A stretch of 64,000 bases of DNA from Alteripontixanthobacter maritimus (GTDB taxonomy: Bacteria > Pseudomonadota > Alphaproteobacteria > Sphingomonadales > Sphingomonadaceae). Location: NCBI RefSeq assembly GCF_003340475.1, contig NZ_QBKA01000002.1:567501-631500 (forward strand), written 5' to 3'. The notes below the pieces were generated by a model. That model made no database searches and was not told the origin of the DNA. It worked only from the letters and a program-made list of their open reading frames with translations. Both the position numbers and the translations under genes were made by a program. The first letter of the stretch is position 1; the number at the start of each line of letters is the position of its first letter. This document shows, piece after piece, positions 26,138-35,209 of the stretch.

Positions 26138-26467
26138 CTAGGAGGTGGTAGCTACCTTCTTTTCCACCATTAGCTCCTGCAACTCACCTGCTTCGAACAT
26201 TTCCATCATGATATCGCTTCCGCCTACGAATTCGCCTTTGACGTACAGCTGGGGGATGGTGGGCCATTCGGAGTAAGTCTTGATGCCTTGGCGAATTTCC
26301 ATATCCTGCAACACGTCCACACTTTCATAAGCGCAACCGCAATGATCGAGGATTGCGACGGCCCGGCTGGAGAACCCGCATTGGGGGAACAGCGGCGTGC
26401 CTTTCATAAACAGAACCACGTCATTCGCTTTGACGGTTTCGGATATGCGATTGTTTGCGTCTGCCAT
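26138..26467 (-). CDS. grxD: Monothiol glutaredoxin, Grx4 family
   Basis: The 109-residue protein has the CGFS active site (C30 to S33) in the usual context FMKGTPLFPQCGFSS, plus WPTIPQLYVKGEFVGGSDI, which forms the glutathione-binding TIPQ and GG segments. Grx4-type proteins carry and transfer [2Fe-2S] clusters and pair with BolA proteins. The adjacent upstream gene encodes a BolA protein 30 bases away on the same strand, supporting that partnership. Confidence 0.93.
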   Translation of the reverse strand: MADANNRISETVKANDVVLFMKGTPLFPQCGFSSRAVAILDHCGCAYESVDVLQDMEIRQGIKTYSEWPTIPQLYVKGEFVGGSDIMMEMFEAGELQELMVEKKVATTS

Positions 26468-26497
26468 CGGTTGGTCCCGGGTAATTGCTATTGGTCT

Positions 26498-26731
26498 TTA
26501 GCTGGGAAGGGCGGTGGTCAGTTGCAAGGCGTGCAGCGTGCCGCCCATCTTTCCGCCCAGCGCGTCATACACCATCTTGTGCTGCTGGACGCGGCTTTTG
26601 CCGGCGAATGCCGGCGAGGTTACGCGGGCCTGCCAATGATCGTTATCGCCCGCCAGATCGGTCATTTCGACTGTGGCATCGGGGATACCGGCCCGGATCA
26701 TACCTTCGATTTCGGTTGCAGACATGGGCAT
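26498..26731 (-). CDS. BolA family protein
   Basis: The 77-residue protein carries the BolA fold: an early helix MSATEIEGMIRAGIPDATVE, then the H-x-x-x-V-x-S-like strand DNDHWQARVTSPAFAGKS and a terminal helix with QQHKMVYDALGGKMGG, which supplies the conserved RxxQHrxVy motif. BolA-like proteins bind a shared iron-sulfur cluster with CGFS glutaredoxins in iron and redox regulation. It lies between the DUF1476 gene and grxD, with four bases separating it from the former. Confidence 0.9.
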   Translation of the reverse strand: MPMSATEIEGMIRAGIPDATVEMTDLAGDNDHWQARVTSPAFAGKSRVQQHKMVYDALGGKMGGTLHALQLTTALPS

Positions 26732-26735
26732 CGTA

Positions 26736-27059
26736 TCAGTTGTCTTCCATCAACTGGCGGCGCGCCTCGACGGTTTTTTCGGCCAGCTTCTCGCGGATAT
26801 CGTCTTCGGAAACGTCGCATTCCGCCGCGGTCAGGTCGCCCAGCAGTTTGCGAATAACGTCCTCATCGCCGGCTTCTTCGAAATCAGCCTGCACGACCGC
26901 TTTCTTGTAAGCGTCGGTTTCTTCGGGCGTCAGTTCCATCAGACCGGCTGCCCATTCACCCAGAAGCCGGTTGCGGCGTGCGGCAACCTTGAAAGCGGTT
27001 TCCTCGTCCATCGCGTATTTGGCTTCTTCACCGCGTTCCCGGTCTTTGAAATTGGTCAT
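26736..27059 (-). CDS. DUF1476 protein, F1-ATPase zeta-subunit family
   Basis: The 107-residue, highly charged helical protein begins MTNFKDRERGEEAKYAMDEE, the signature of the DUF1476 family, and continues FKVAARRNRLLGEWAAGLM. In alphaproteobacteria this protein (zeta subunit) inhibits ATP hydrolysis by the F1Fo-ATP synthase through its N-terminal segment. It is the first gene of the three-gene minus-strand group with bolA and grxD. Confidence 0.88.
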   Translation of the reverse strand: MTNFKDRERGEEAKYAMDEETAFKVAARRNRLLGEWAAGLMELTPEETDAYKKAVVQADFEEAGDEDVIRKLLGDLTAAECDVSEDDIREKLAEKTVEARRQLMEDN

Positions 27060-27158
27060 CGGTCATGTTCCTGTGTTTCGGCGCTATACCGTATGTATTC
27101 TTCGCGATGGCTTACGACAAGCAGACGGTAATTCCCAGCATCGTATGGTTCGCGGCGA

Positions 27159-28160
27159 TCAGCTATCCATCACCACTACCAGCTTGCCCGTAGCTTCGCG
27201 ATTTTCCAGCTTGGCGATAGCATCGGCAGCGCGGTCGAGGGGATAGGTTTCGCTGATCTGCGGCTTGATCTTTCCGGCCTGCCACAGGTCGAACAATTCC
27301 TGGATGTTGGCGGCATTGCGGGCTGGTTCGCGCGCGGCAAACGCTCCCCAGAACACTCCGCGCACATCGCAGCTCTTGAGCAGCGTCAGGTTGAGCGGCA
27401 GCTTCGCAATGCCCGCGGGGAAGCCGATTACCAGAAACCGGCCTTCCCATGCGATGGAGCGCAGGGCCGGTTCGGAATAGTCGCCGCCAACGATATCGTA
27501 AACGATATCGGCACCGCCGGGGCCGACCGCCTCCTTGAACATGCCGGCGACTTTCTTGGAGGTTTCCTTGTCGAACGGCGCCCGGGGATAAATCACCACG
27601 TCGTCGGCGCCTGCCTTGCGCGCAACGTCGGCTTTTTCCTCAGACGACACCGCCGCCACAACGCGCGCGCCATAGGCCTTGCCCAGTTCCACAGCGGAAA
27701 GGCCGACGCCGCCCGCCGCGCCAAGCACCAGCATGGTATCGCCTTCCGCAATGTCGCCGCGATCCTTCAGCCCATGGATGGTGGTGCCGTACGTCATCAG
27801 CAGGGCGCTTGCTTCGGGCAGGTTGATGCCGTCGGGCACGCGGAACAGCTGCGCTACATTGACGATAACTTTTTCGCGCAGGCCGCCGGCACCAATTCCT
27901 GCCAGAACGCGGTCGCCGGCTTGCCAGTCCGACACGCCTTCGCCCACGGATTCAACGGTGCCAGCAATTTCTCCGCCGGGGGAGAAAGGACGCTCCGGCT
28001 TCATCTGGTAAAGGTCGCGGATGATCAGCGTGTCGGGGAAATTAATCGCGCAGGCGGCGACCTTAACCAGAACCTCTCCCTTGCCGGGCGCTGGCGCTTC
28101 GATTTCTTCGACGACCAGCGTTTCGGGGCCGCCGACGGATTTGCTCAGGAGGGCTTTCAT
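27159..28160 (-). CDS. Zinc-free NADPH:quinone oxidoreductase (MDR family)
   Basis: The product (333 residues from the chosen start) is a medium-chain dehydrogenase/reductase of the quinone oxidoreductase type. Its N-terminal GroES-like domain has [17 protein letters not shown] and [15 protein letters not shown], and the Rossmann domain has the NADPH-binding loop [19 protein letters not shown]. The zinc-binding cysteines of alcohol dehydrogenases are absent. The start at 28160 is chosen because ATG overlaps the leuD stop as ATGA; a start 12 bases earlier is also possible. It is thus the last gene of the leuC-leuD operon, although its activity is not part of leucine synthesis. Confidence 0.82.
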   Translation of the reverse strand: MKALLSKSVGGPETLVVEEIEAPAPGKGEVLVKVAACAINFPDTLIIRDLYQMKPERPFSPGGEIAGTVESVGEGVSDWQAGDRVLAGIGAGGLREKVIVNVAQLFRVPDGINLPEASALLMTYGTTIHGLKDRGDIAEGDTMLVLGAAGGVGLSAVELGKAYGARVVAAVSSEEKADVARKAGADDVVIYPRAPFDKETSKKVAGMFKEAVGPGGADIVYDIVGGDYSEPALRSIAWEGRFLVIGFPAGIAKLPLNLTLLKSCDVRGVFWGAFAAREPARNAANIQELFDLWQAGKIKPQISETYPLDRAADAIAKLENREATGKLVVVMDS

Positions 28161-28768
28161 GGTGCTTGGCATTGCGTGCGGGTTCCTTTGTCGAGCCACG
28201 CCATGTCGCGCAGGCGGGAGGTTTCGTAAGTGGATATGGCGGCGTCGCGCGCCAAGGTCAGGCCGATCTCATCGAGACCTTCCATCAGGCATTGTTTGCG
28301 GAACGGGTCGATGTCGAAAGCGAACCGGTCCTGGAATGGCGTGGTGACGGTCTGGCTTTCTAGGTCGATGGCGACGGTCTCCGTTAGTGCAACCTCCAGC
28401 AGCCGATCGATCTGGCTTTGCGGCAAGGCGATCGCAAGTATGCCGTTCTTGAAGGCGTTGCCGCTGAAAATATCAGAGAAGCTGGGCGCAATGACAGCGC
28501 GGATACCCATGTCGAGCAACGCCCATGCGGCGTGTTCGCGGCTGGACCCACAGCCGAAATTGTCGCCTGCGATCAAAATCGGTGCGCCCCGATAGCGCTC
28601 CTCGTCGAACACATTGCCCGGAACCGCGCGCACGGTTTCGAACGCACCTTCGCCCAGACCTTCGCGGGAAATGGTCTTGAGCCAGCGCGCGGGGATTATC
28701 ACATCGGTATCGACGTTCTTCGCGCCGTAGGGGATGGCGCGCCCTTCGACACCGACGACCGCTTCCAT
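28157..28768 (-). CDS. leuD: 3-isopropylmalate dehydratase small subunit
   Basis: The 203-residue protein is Leu[20 protein letters not shown] at the start, the swivelling domain with [17 protein letters not shown], and a C-terminal region that pairs with LeuC. Together they isomerise 2-isopropylmalate to 3-isopropylmalate in leucine synthesis. The start at 28768 gives the usual length and overlaps the stop codon of the tiny gene before it (TGATG). Its stop overlaps the quinone oxidoreductase start. Confidence 0.95.
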   Translation of the reverse strand: MEAVVGVEGRAIPYGAKNVDTDVIIPARWLKTISREGLGEGAFETVRAVPGNVFDEERYRGAPILIAGDNFGCGSSREHAAWALLDMGIRAVIAPSFSDIFSGNAFKNGILAIALPQSQIDRLLEVALTETVAIDLESQTVTTPFQDRFAFDIDPFRKQCLMEGLDEIGLTLARDAAISTYETSRLRDMAWLDKGTRTQCQAP

Positions 28769-28929
28769 CAATCGGTTTCCGGCTTCTCGCCCGAAGGGAT
28801 GGGGCCGGGTTGCTGCGGCTTGTTCTTTGCGCGCCGTTTGCTCGCATAGAGCAGCGCAGCTGCGATTGCGGCGGACCCGATTGCACCGGCGATGGCGGCC
28901 GGTCCGGAATGTTTGGGAAGCTTGGTCAT
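28768..28929 (-). CDS. 53-residue single-pass membrane protein between leuC and leuD
   Basis: The frame encodes [20 protein letters not shown] followed by [20 protein letters not shown] and a Pro/Glu-rich end. It is one Ala/Gly-rich membrane segment (about residues 10 to 29) with a basic cytoplasmic flank. It is convincing as a gene because its ATG overlaps the leuC stop (ATGA) and its stop overlaps the leuD start (TGATG), so the four genes form one translationally coupled chain. Function is unknown. Confidence 0.65.
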   Translation of the reverse strand: MTKLPKHSGPAAIAGAIGSAAIAAALLYASKRRAKNKPQQPGPIPSGEKPETD

Positions 28930-30410
28930 GGGGAGGACTCGTGCGGGTTGGGATGGAACGGGGTATCAACGGACGAAGGCGTCGCAAGCTCCCGCACATC
29001 GGTCAAGTGTCCGGTTACCGCCGCTGCCGCTGCCATTGCCGGGCTCATCAAATGCGTCCGTGCACCGGGACCCTGCCGGCCGACGAAATTGCGGTTGCTG
29101 GTGCTGGCGCAACGTTCGCCGGGTGGCACCTTGTCGGGGTTCATGCCGAGGCAGGCGGAACAGCCCGGTTCGCGCCATTCGAAGCCTGCATCGGTGAAGA
29201 CTCGGTCCAGCCCCTCCGCCTCCGCCTGTCGTTTGACCAGGCCGGAGCCGGGCACCGCAATCGCCCATTTGACTCCGTCCGCCTTACGGCGTCCGCGCAA
29301 AATGTCGGCAGCGGCCCGCAGATCTTCGATCCGGCTGTTCGTGCAGCTGCCGATGAACACGTTTTCGATGGCGACGTCCTGCATCGGGGTTCCGGGAGCA
29401 AGATCCATATAGGCCAAGCTTTTGGCTGCCGCCTCCTGCTTGGAAGGGTCGGAGAAACCGGCAGGGTCGGGCACAATGCCGCCAATCGCGACCGTATCTT
29501 CGGGACTTGTGCCCCAGGTAACCGTCGGTGCAATTTCGCTCGCGTCGATACGCACGGTGCGGTCGAATCGTGCGCCAACATCCGTGGCGAGCGTGCGCCA
29601 CCAAGCCACGGCATTGTCCCAATCGCTGCCTCGCGGTGCCATCGGGCGACCCTCAAGATATGAGAAAGTCGTATCGTCAGGCGCAATAAGGCCGGCCCGT
29701 GCACCCGCTTCGATGCTCATGTTGCAGACGGTCAGCCGGCCTTCCACGCTCATCGCCTCGAACACCGGGCCGCGAAATTCGATCACCTGCCCGGTGCCGC
29801 CTGCCGTGCCGACCACCCCGATGATATGTAGGATCAGATCTTTGGGCGTAATGCCTGGACCAAGTTCGCCCGAAACCTCAACCGCCATCGTTTTCGAGGG
29901 TGTAAGTAGCAGTGTCTGCGTGGCGAGTACGTGTTCCACTTCGCTTGTGCCAATACCGAAGGCGAGCGCGCCGATCCCACCATGCGCCGAGGTATGCGAA
30001 TCGCCGCAGACGATGGTTGTGCCCGGAAGCGAAAACCCCTGTTCCGGCCCGACCACATGGACGATCCCCTGCTGGGCGTCGGTCGAATCGATGTAGCGAA
30101 TGCCGAAATCGGGCGCATTTTTTTCCAAGGCGGCCAGTTGCTGCGCGCTTTGCCGATCGGCAATCGGCAGGCGTGCGCCGTTGGCATCCACCCTTGCTGT
30201 GGTGGGCAGGTTGTGGTCGGGTACCGCCAGCGTCAGGTCCGGGCGGCGGACGCTGCGGCCCGCCATCCGCAAGGCCTCGAACGCCTGCGGGCTGGTCACT
30301 TCGTGCACCAGATGGCGGTCGATATAGACGAGACAGGTTCCGTCCTCCCGCCGTTCGACGACGTGGGCATCCCATATCTTTTCGTAAAGCGTGCGTGGTT
30401 TGCTTGCCAT
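28926..30410 (-). CDS. leuC: 3-isopropylmalate dehydratase large subunit
   Basis: The 494-residue aconitase-family protein starts [18 protein letters not shown]. It shows the substrate-binding [20 protein letters not shown], the first iron-sulfur cysteine in FIGSCTNSR and the other two in GCSACLGMN. It works with LeuD as the [4Fe-4S] isopropylmalate isomerase. A longer reading to 30479 exists, but the chosen start gives the normal LeuC length. It heads the operon and diverges from a thioesterase gene about 100 bases away. Confidence 0.95.
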   Translation of the reverse strand: MASKPRTLYEKIWDAHVVERREDGTCLVYIDRHLVHEVTSPQAFEALRMAGRSVRRPDLTLAVPDHNLPTTARVDANGARLPIADRQSAQQLAALEKNAPDFGIRYIDSTDAQQGIVHVVGPEQGFSLPGTTIVCGDSHTSAHGGIGALAFGIGTSEVEHVLATQTLLLTPSKTMAVEVSGELGPGITPKDLILHIIGVVGTAGGTGQVIEFRGPVFEAMSVEGRLTVCNMSIEAGARAGLIAPDDTTFSYLEGRPMAPRGSDWDNAVAWWRTLATDVGARFDRTVRIDASEIAPTVTWGTSPEDTVAIGGIVPDPAGFSDPSKQEAAAKSLAYMDLAPGTPMQDVAIENVFIGSCTNSRIEDLRAAADILRGRRKADGVKWAIAVPGSGLVKRQAEAEGLDRVFTDAGFEWREPGCSACLGMNPDKVPPGERCASTSNRNFVGRQGPGARTHLMSPAMAAAAAVTGHLTDVRELATPSSVDTPFHPNPHESSP

Positions 30411-30513
30411 GATGGGTGCGTTTTGCGACCTTTGGGCAACAGGCGCAAGATTATCCGGGCCATGCAAATACCGGGTCATGGAAAGGTAATGTATCAGCGC
30501 CTAACTTACACTC

Positions 30514-30915
30514 ATGTCAGCAACACCTTTTAAATTCCCGATCCAGGTCCTGCCCGAAGATATCGACTTCATGGGCCATGTGAACAATGCGCGCTATCTG
30601 AACTGGGTTCAGGATGCCGTGTTGGCGCACTGGAACAAACTTGCCCCGCCCGACGCAGTTGCGAGCAAGCTGTGGGTCGCGCTGAAGCACGAAATTACCT
30701 ACCGCAAGCCAGCTTTTCTGGAAGACGATGTGTTTGCCAACACCGTGCTGGAAAAATACGCTGGCGCGCGAGCGTTCTATCGCACCGTGATCCAGCGGGG
30801 CGAGGAAGTGCTCGCCGAAATCGAATCGAGCTGGTGCTGTGTGGATGCCGAAACGCTCCGCCCCAGCCGCATTGGTGAAGAAATGCGCCGGTTCTTCTTT
30901 CCTCAGGAAAGCTGA
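30514..30915 (+). CDS. Acyl-CoA thioesterase, 4HBT hotdog family
   Basis: The 133-residue protein has the 4-hydroxybenzoyl-CoA thioesterase motif DIDFMGHVNNARYLNWVQDA, where the Asp near residue 18 is the usual catalytic acid, followed by hotdog strands such as HEITYRKPAFLEDDVFANTV. These enzymes hydrolyse acyl-CoA or acyl-ACP thioesters; the substrate cannot be told. The gene lies divergently from leuC and 87 bases before crtW. Confidence 0.82.
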   Translation: MSATPFKFPIQVLPEDIDFMGHVNNARYLNWVQDAVLAHWNKLAPPDAVASKLWVALKHEITYRKPAFLEDDVFANTVLEKYAGARAFYRTVIQRGEEVLAEIESSWCCVDAETLRPSRIGEEMRRFFFPQES

Positions 30916-31002
30916 AGCAGCTATCCGTGCTGCGCTCCGCCCCGTCGTCCGCCCCGTCTTCCGCTTTGCGTGACAGGAGCTGACGGACTATATCCGGCAC
31001 GT

Positions 31003-31806
31003 ATGGCGACAGTTTCCGATACCGATCGCGTAAGCGCACCTGCCAACCGCCAAGCTGCCATTGGCCTGACGCTGGCGGCGTTGATCGTGGCTGCCTGGGC
31101 AGCGCTGCACGTATATTCGATGCTGGTGTTCGAGCTGACGTGGACCAACTTGCCCGCCGCGCTGTTTATGGCTGCGGTACAATGCTGGCTGTTCGTGGGT
31201 TTGTTCATCATCGCGCATGACGCGATCCATGGCAGTCTGGCCCCGGGATTCGGCCGGCTGAATGGCGCAATTGGTGGGGCGCTGCTGCTTCTCTATGCCG
31301 GGTTTGGCTGGCGCAGGATGCGAGCTGCACATTTCGACCATCACAAGCATTCCGGAAAGGTTGGCGATCCCGACTTCGACGAGAACAACCCTGGGCATAT
31401 GGGCCGCTGGTATACGACATTTCTCAAACGTTATTTTGGTTGGCGGTCAGCATTGTACGTATGGCTGGTGACGATGGCCTACTGGCTGTTGTTCGAAGTC
31501 CCGATGGTGCAGATCATGCTGCTATACGGCCTGCCGGCTATCGCATCGTCGCTCCAGCTTTTCTATTTCGGCACGTTTCGCCCGCATCGCCACGAGGTAA
31601 GTTCGGGAGACGGCCGGGAAGCGGCATTCGCAGACCGGCACAATGCTCGCAGCGAGAGCTTCGGCACCCTGGCCAGTCTGGCATCGTGCTACCATTTCGG
31701 GTATCATCACGAACATCACCTCCACCCGTCCACGCCATGGTGGGCATTGCCCCTTAAACGGCGTGAGACGACCGACGCAAAGCTTGCAGGACCACCCGCG
31801 CAATGA
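31003..31806 (+). CDS. crtW: Beta-carotene ketolase
   Basis: The 267-residue membrane enzyme of the fatty-acid-desaturase-like superfamily has the histidine clusters of CrtW: FIIAHDAIHGSL, AHFDHHKHSG, and FGYHHEHHLHPSTPWWALP at the end, the last being diagnostic of beta-carotene ketolases. Several hydrophobic segments lie between. It adds the 4-keto groups on the way to canthaxanthin and astaxanthin using oxygen and diiron chemistry. The start at 31003 (MATVSDTD) is preferred over 30970. Its stop overlaps the crtZ start (ATGA), so both are made together. Confidence 0.92.
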   Translation: MATVSDTDRVSAPANRQAAIGLTLAALIVAAWAALHVYSMLVFELTWTNLPAALFMAAVQCWLFVGLFIIAHDAIHGSLAPGFGRLNGAIGGALLLLYAGFGWRRMRAAHFDHHKHSGKVGDPDFDENNPGHMGRWYTTFLKRYFGWRSALYVWLVTMAYWLLFEVPMVQIMLLYGLPAIASSLQLFYFGTFRPHRHEVSSGDGREAAFADRHNARSESFGTLASLASCYHFGYHHEHHLHPSTPWWALPLKRRETTDAKLAGPPAQ

Positions 31807-32303
31807 GCGTGCTCGATATTATCCTGACCGTAATCGCCGCCATCGTGGGGATGGAAGTGTTCGCTTGGTGGGCGCACAAATACATCATGCATGGCTGGGG
31901 ATGGGATTGGCACCGCGATCACCACGAACCGCATGACAACGTGTGGGAAAGAAACGACCTCTATGCGGTTACTTTCGCAGGAATAGTGTTTGCGATGTTT
32001 GCCATCGGCCATCTCTTTTCGGAACGGCTGTGGTGGATCGCGCTGGGCATCACACTGTATGGGCTGATCTATACCATCATTCATGACGGGCTGGTGCATC
32101 AGCGCTTCTTTCGGTGGGTGCCGAAACGCGGCTATGCCAAGCGGCTGGTACAGGCGCACAAGTTGCACCATGCGACGATCGGCAAGGAAGGCGGGGTCAG
32201 CTTTGGCTTCGTATTTGCAGGCGATCCGGCGAAGCTGAAGAGCGAACTGCGCCGCCAGCGTCAAGCTGGCGAAGCGGTCGTGCGGGATAGCGCAGGGGCC
32301 TGA
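31803..32303 (+). CDS. crtZ: Beta-carotene hydroxylase
   Basis: The 166-residue protein is a CrtZ-type diiron hydroxylase: WWAHKYIMHGWGWDWHRDHH, HDGLVHQRF and AHKLHHATIGKEGGVSFG carry the histidine motifs, among four hydrophobic segments. It adds 3-hydroxyl groups to the beta rings. With crtW it allows synthesis of astaxanthin-type pigments. No other carotenoid genes (crtE, crtB, crtI, crtY) are within the window. Confidence 0.93.
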   Translation: MSVLDIILTVIAAIVGMEVFAWWAHKYIMHGWGWDWHRDHHEPHDNVWERNDLYAVTFAGIVFAMFAIGHLFSERLWWIALGITLYGLIYTIIHDGLVHQRFFRWVPKRGYAKRLVQAHKLHHATIGKEGGVSFGFVFAGDPAKLKSELRRQRQAGEAVVRDSAGA

Positions 32304-32311
32304 CGGCTTGC

Positions 32312-32737
32312 ATGAGTAGCGGGCACGATCTGTCAGGCAGTTGGGAAGGCGTTTTTACCTATCCCGGTGGGGATATGCCTACCACGCCTTTTGTGCTGAA
32401 AGCTCGCCACCAAGGAAACGCGTTTACCGGTGAGATCATCGAGCCATCAATATATGGCGGGCGGACGATCTCAGCCATCGCGTCAGGTGTATGCACTGAC
32501 CGGCAGCTGGACTTTGTGAAGACTTACCGCACGACCGGTATGACCTACGGCACGCCAGTAGATTACAAAGCAATCGTTAGTGCTGACGGCCTTGAAGTCA
32601 CGGGTGTGTGGAGCTTACCGGAATGGGCCGGCACCTTCGAAATGCACCGTGACGCGCTGCCTGCGCCGCGCGCGGAAACGGAGGCCGAAGCCTCCGTTCC
32701 GATCGCAGCAAAGGTATCTCTTACCGAAGATAATTGA
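32312..32737 (+). CDS. Unknown small soluble protein after crtZ
   Basis: The 141-residue product begins LSGSWEGVFTYPGGDMPTTP and shows repeated beta strands (GNAFTGEIIEP, GLEVTGVWSLPEWAGTFEM), the look of a lipocalin-like or DUF-type beta barrel often seen in small sphingomonad proteins. It starts nine bases after crtZ and may be cotranscribed. No catalytic motif is visible. Its last 17 bases overlap the convergent pmp3-type gene. Confidence 0.6.
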   Translation: MSSGHDLSGSWEGVFTYPGGDMPTTPFVLKARHQGNAFTGEIIEPSIYGGRTISAIASGVCTDRQLDFVKTYRTTGMTYGTPVDYKAIVSADGLEVTGVWSLPEWAGTFEMHRDALPAPRAETEAEASVPIAAKVSLTEDN

Positions 32738-32882
32738 CGTAGATACCGTGTATCAAACCCGGCACGAACAGGATGATCGTAAGGACCAGGTTGATAATGA
32801 AATCGCGATCGAGGCCGTGCTTCATGGCGACCCCAAGGGGCGGCAGCAGGATCGTTGCGATAAGCGTCAGGATGGCCATCAT
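32721..32882 (-). CDS. YqaE/Pmp3 family membrane protein
   Basis: The 53-residue protein MMAILTLIATILLPPLGVAM-KHGL... with GLIHGIYVNYLR at the end is a typical two-helix Pmp3/YqaE proteolipid. In other organisms these respond to salt and membrane stress. Either of two consecutive ATG codons (32882 or 32879) may be used; longer readings to 33047 are not supported by the family length. Its 3' end overlaps the convergent gene before it. Confidence 0.8.
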   Translation of the reverse strand: MMAILTLIATILLPPLGVAMKHGLDRDFIINLVLTIILFVPGLIHGIYVNYLR

Positions 32883-32986
32883 TTGAAAATTCCGTTCTGT
32901 CTGGAGAATCTTAGGGATCGGCTCAACAACCCGCGGGCCGTGCAGGCGTTCCGCAAGTGTCGTGCCTTCCGGTCGACTGAAGTCCG

Positions 32987-33337
32987 TTAATGAGGCCGCG
33001 TCAGGATCCATCCACCAGCCAGCACCAGCACGGCGACTGAAATCCATGCATATGGGAAACCCAGGGTGAACCAGGTGAAACCAACGCCCGCCGCCATCGC
33101 CAGTACACTCGCCGCCTTACCCTTGCGGTTGATTGCACGCCGGTCGCGCCAATCCCGCAAGGACTGGCCATAGGTCGGATGCTCCAGCAATCTGCGTTCC
33201 CATTCGGGATTGCTGCGGGCAAAGAAAAACAGCGCCATCACCAGAAACACTACCGTTGGCATGATCGGCAGGGCGGCTCCGATAATGCCAAGCCCGACGC
33301 AGACCAGCCCCATGCCGAAATATAGCCGTTCCTTCAT
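32987..33337 (-). CDS. DUF454 (YbaN-like) inner-membrane protein
   Basis: The 116-residue protein starts MKERLYFGMGLVCVGLGIIG and continues ALPIMPTVVFLVMALFFFARS, the hallmark of DUF454. It has three to four membrane segments and the conserved WE-x-RLLEHPTYGQSLRDWRD loop. The function of the family is not known. It lies downstream of sufE on the same strand; an earlier start at 33436 would overlap sufE and is less likely. Confidence 0.78.
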   Translation of the reverse strand: MKERLYFGMGLVCVGLGIIGAALPIMPTVVFLVMALFFFARSNPEWERRLLEHPTYGQSLRDWRDRRAINRKGKAASVLAMAAGVGFTWFTLGFPYAWISVAVLVLAGGWILTRPH

Positions 33338-33377
33338 TATCCAAGCAGGGGTTTTTGGCCGGACGGGAACGGCATGG

Positions 33378-33821
33378 TCAGCCCGCAGTCCCTGTGGCGC
33401 GGGTCCCGGCACTATCGGAAGCGGCAAGGCGCGCGGCATGTTCCTGTACCAAAGCAATCATATTGGGCACGCCCTGGGTGCGGTTGGAACTGAGCTGGTT
33501 CTTCAGGTCGAACGGTGCCAGCGCGCCTGCTACGTCCATCGATGCCACTTCGGCGGCTGGTTGATCCTGCACCGCAGCGATTACCAGCGCGACGATGCCT
33601 TTGGTAATGGCGGCGTTGCTGTCAGCCAGAAAATGCAGCTTTTCGCCCACATCGGTGGGATACACCCAAACGCTGGCGGAACAGCCACGAACCTGCGTAG
33701 CGTCGGTTTTCAGCGCATCCGGCATCGGGTCGAGTTCACGCCCCAGTTCGATCAGCAGGCGGTAACGTTCGTCGCCTTCCAGAAATTCATATTCTTCGGC
33801 AATGTCATCGAGAGTTCGCAT
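33378..33821 (-). CDS. sufE: SufE family sulfur acceptor
   Basis: The 147-residue protein is SufE-like: YRLLIELGRELDPMPDALK, then VRGCSASVWVYPTD with the sulfur-accepting cysteine, and a following strand-helix region with FDLKNQLSSNRTQGVPNMI. SufE receives persulfide sulfur from the cysteine desulfurase SufS for iron-sulfur cluster assembly. The other suf genes are not in the window. Confidence 0.9.
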   Translation of the reverse strand: MRTLDDIAEEYEFLEGDERYRLLIELGRELDPMPDALKTDATQVRGCSASVWVYPTDVGEKLHFLADSNAAITKGIVALVIAAVQDQPAAEVASMDVAGALAPFDLKNQLSSNRTQGVPNMIALVQEHAARLAASDSAGTRATGTAG

Positions 33822-33865
33822 GGCACCTATGTAGGTACGGTGTGGCGCGCGGGATAGGGCCGATA

Positions 33866-34141
33866 TTACAGTTCGACCCCGCTGGCTATCGCTTCCAGCT
33901 TGCGGATACGTTCCTTGAGGTCGGCAATTTCGATGCGAGCTGCCCCTGCGATCGAGCCATGGACAGGCGCGCCGCCTTCAATTTCCAACAAAATACCATG
34001 AGGCGCGCCAAGCCGGTCAAGTTCGCGCTCCTTCAGCGCCAGCCAGCCAAGCCAGCCATGCAGGATGGCCGCGGTCAGGATAAAGAGCGCAAGCAAGGAT
34101 GCGCTAGCCATTACGGTAATTTCAGTCGCGGGAATGGTCAT
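33866..34141 (-). CDS. PspB-like membrane coiled-coil protein (copy 4)
   Basis: The 91-residue product has one N-terminal membrane segment (ASASLLALFILTAAILHGWL) and ends with a short coiled coil, IADLKERIRKLEAIASG, matching the RIQALESIL pattern at the end of E. coli PspB. It is the most distal gene of the psp cluster. It looks like a paralogue of the two genes upstream of it. Role in envelope stress is inferred from position. Confidence 0.55.
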   Translation of the reverse strand: MTIPATEITVMASASLLALFILTAAILHGWLGWLALKERELDRLGAPHGILLEIEGGAPVHGSIAGAARIEIADLKERIRKLEAIASGVEL

Positions 34142-34198
34142 CGCTTCGGCTCCTTCCTCGGTTGCCTCTTTTTTGCGGTGGTTGTGTGCGAGTGCCGC

Positions 34199-34471
34199 CT
34201 AGCGATCGCGCAGCTGTTCGATCTCGGCAGCGGTGCGGGCCGAACTATCGGTCGCAATCCGTTCGAGAACCTTGACCCGTTCGCGCAGCTCCTCGACTTC
34301 GCGGCGGGCTGCTTCCAATTCCTGCCGGTCGGCGGCATCGGGGCGATGGTTGATGGTCTGATTGCCCATCATATCCTCGGTAATACCGGCTTGCGCGTTG
34401 TATCGGGCCTTGATGATGCTGGCGATTGCTCCAATTGCCACGATGATAACGGCTGCTGTCCAGAAACTCAT
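34199..34471 (-). CDS. PspB-like membrane coiled-coil protein (copy 3)
   Basis: This 90-residue protein has one membrane segment near its start (FWTAAVIIVAIGAIASII) and a heptad-like C-terminus with LEAARREVEELRERVKVLER followed by IATD. The LRERVKVLERIATD end is nearly the same as in the next gene upstream and resembles PspB. Its ATG shares one base with the upstream stop codon (TAATG), so the two are coupled. Confidence 0.6.
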   Translation of the reverse strand: MSFWTAAVIIVAIGAIASIIKARYNAQAGITEDMMGNQTINHRPDAADRQELEAARREVEELRERVKVLERIATDSSARTAAEIEQLRDR

Positions 34472-34788
34472 TATACACGCTCCTCGCGATTGGTTTGGAG
34501 CGGTACGCCGCTATCCATGTCTTCGGCCGCGCGGGTATCCCGCAACGCCTCGATCTGGGTGGAGATGTCGTAACCGCGATCGGTGACGATGCGTTCGAGC
34601 ACGCGGACGCGCTGCTCCAGTTCGGATACGTGGCTGGCATACTGCGCCGCCTTTTCCGCCGTGGCGTCCGCCGTCGCGCTAATATTCATTTCCGCCAGCT
34701 TCTGCTGGTGCTTGGTCCAGATCGCCACGATGGGGATCGACAGCGCGATGATTGGGATCATCAGAGCCAAAAAGCCTTCCATTTCCAT
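34471..34788 (-). CDS. PspB-like membrane coiled-coil protein (copy 2)
   Basis: The 105-residue product has an N-terminal membrane segment (FLALMIPIIALSIPIVAIW) and a coiled coil ending VSELEQRVRVLERIVTDRGY, the same arrangement as PspB (membrane helix, then RIQALESILD). It is translated just before copy 3 and 43 bases after pspC. I infer an envelope-stress role as a partner of PspA or PspC. Confidence 0.6.
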   Translation of the reverse strand: MEMEGFLALMIPIIALSIPIVAIWTKHQQKLAEMNISATADATAEKAAQYASHVSELEQRVRVLERIVTDRGYDISTQIEALRDTRAAEDMDSGVPLQTNREERV

Positions 34789-34831
34789 TTCTCCTCATTG
34801 AATTTCCAGCTTTTGCCGGCGGAGTTCCTGT

Positions 34832-35209
34832 TTAGCGAAGCCGCGCGATTTCGGCGTCCAAGCTTGGGTTGCTGGAGACGTAATGGTTCTCCACTTCCGC
34901 CAGGCGGCGATCAATGTCCCGGAACCGGGCGCGCACTTCGCGGGCGGTGCGCTGCGGGCTTTGCCGCACACGCTGCCAGTATTTCTGTTCCTGATTGTCG
35001 ACGTAGAGATGCGGCGGTTTCTTGTTCAGCAGCACACCGGCAATGAAATAGGCGGGTATGACCATGCCGCTGGTAAGCGGGATCAGGACCAGTGCGCCGA
35101 GCCGGACCCATAGCGCGTTGACACCGGTATAGTCGGCAATTCCGGCGCATACGCCCATCAGCTTGTTATTGAGTTTATCCCGGTAAAGGGTGGTGCGTGG
35201 GCTGTTCAC
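34832..35209 (-). CDS. pspC: Phage shock protein C
   Basis: The 125-residue protein has the PspC domain at its start: LYRDKLNNKLMGVCAGIADY, TGVNALWVRLGALVL, and a second membrane segment ending IAGVLLNKKPPH. A leucine-poor coiled-coil tail follows. PspC is the inner-membrane sensor that binds PspB and draws PspA to damaged membranes. Its start overlaps the pspB stop (ATGA). Confidence 0.9.
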   Translation of the reverse strand: MNSPRTTLYRDKLNNKLMGVCAGIADYTGVNALWVRLGALVLIPLTSGMVIPAYFIAGVLLNKKPPHLYVDNQEQKYWQRVRQSPQRTAREVRARFRDIDRRLAEVENHYVSSNPSLDAEIARLR

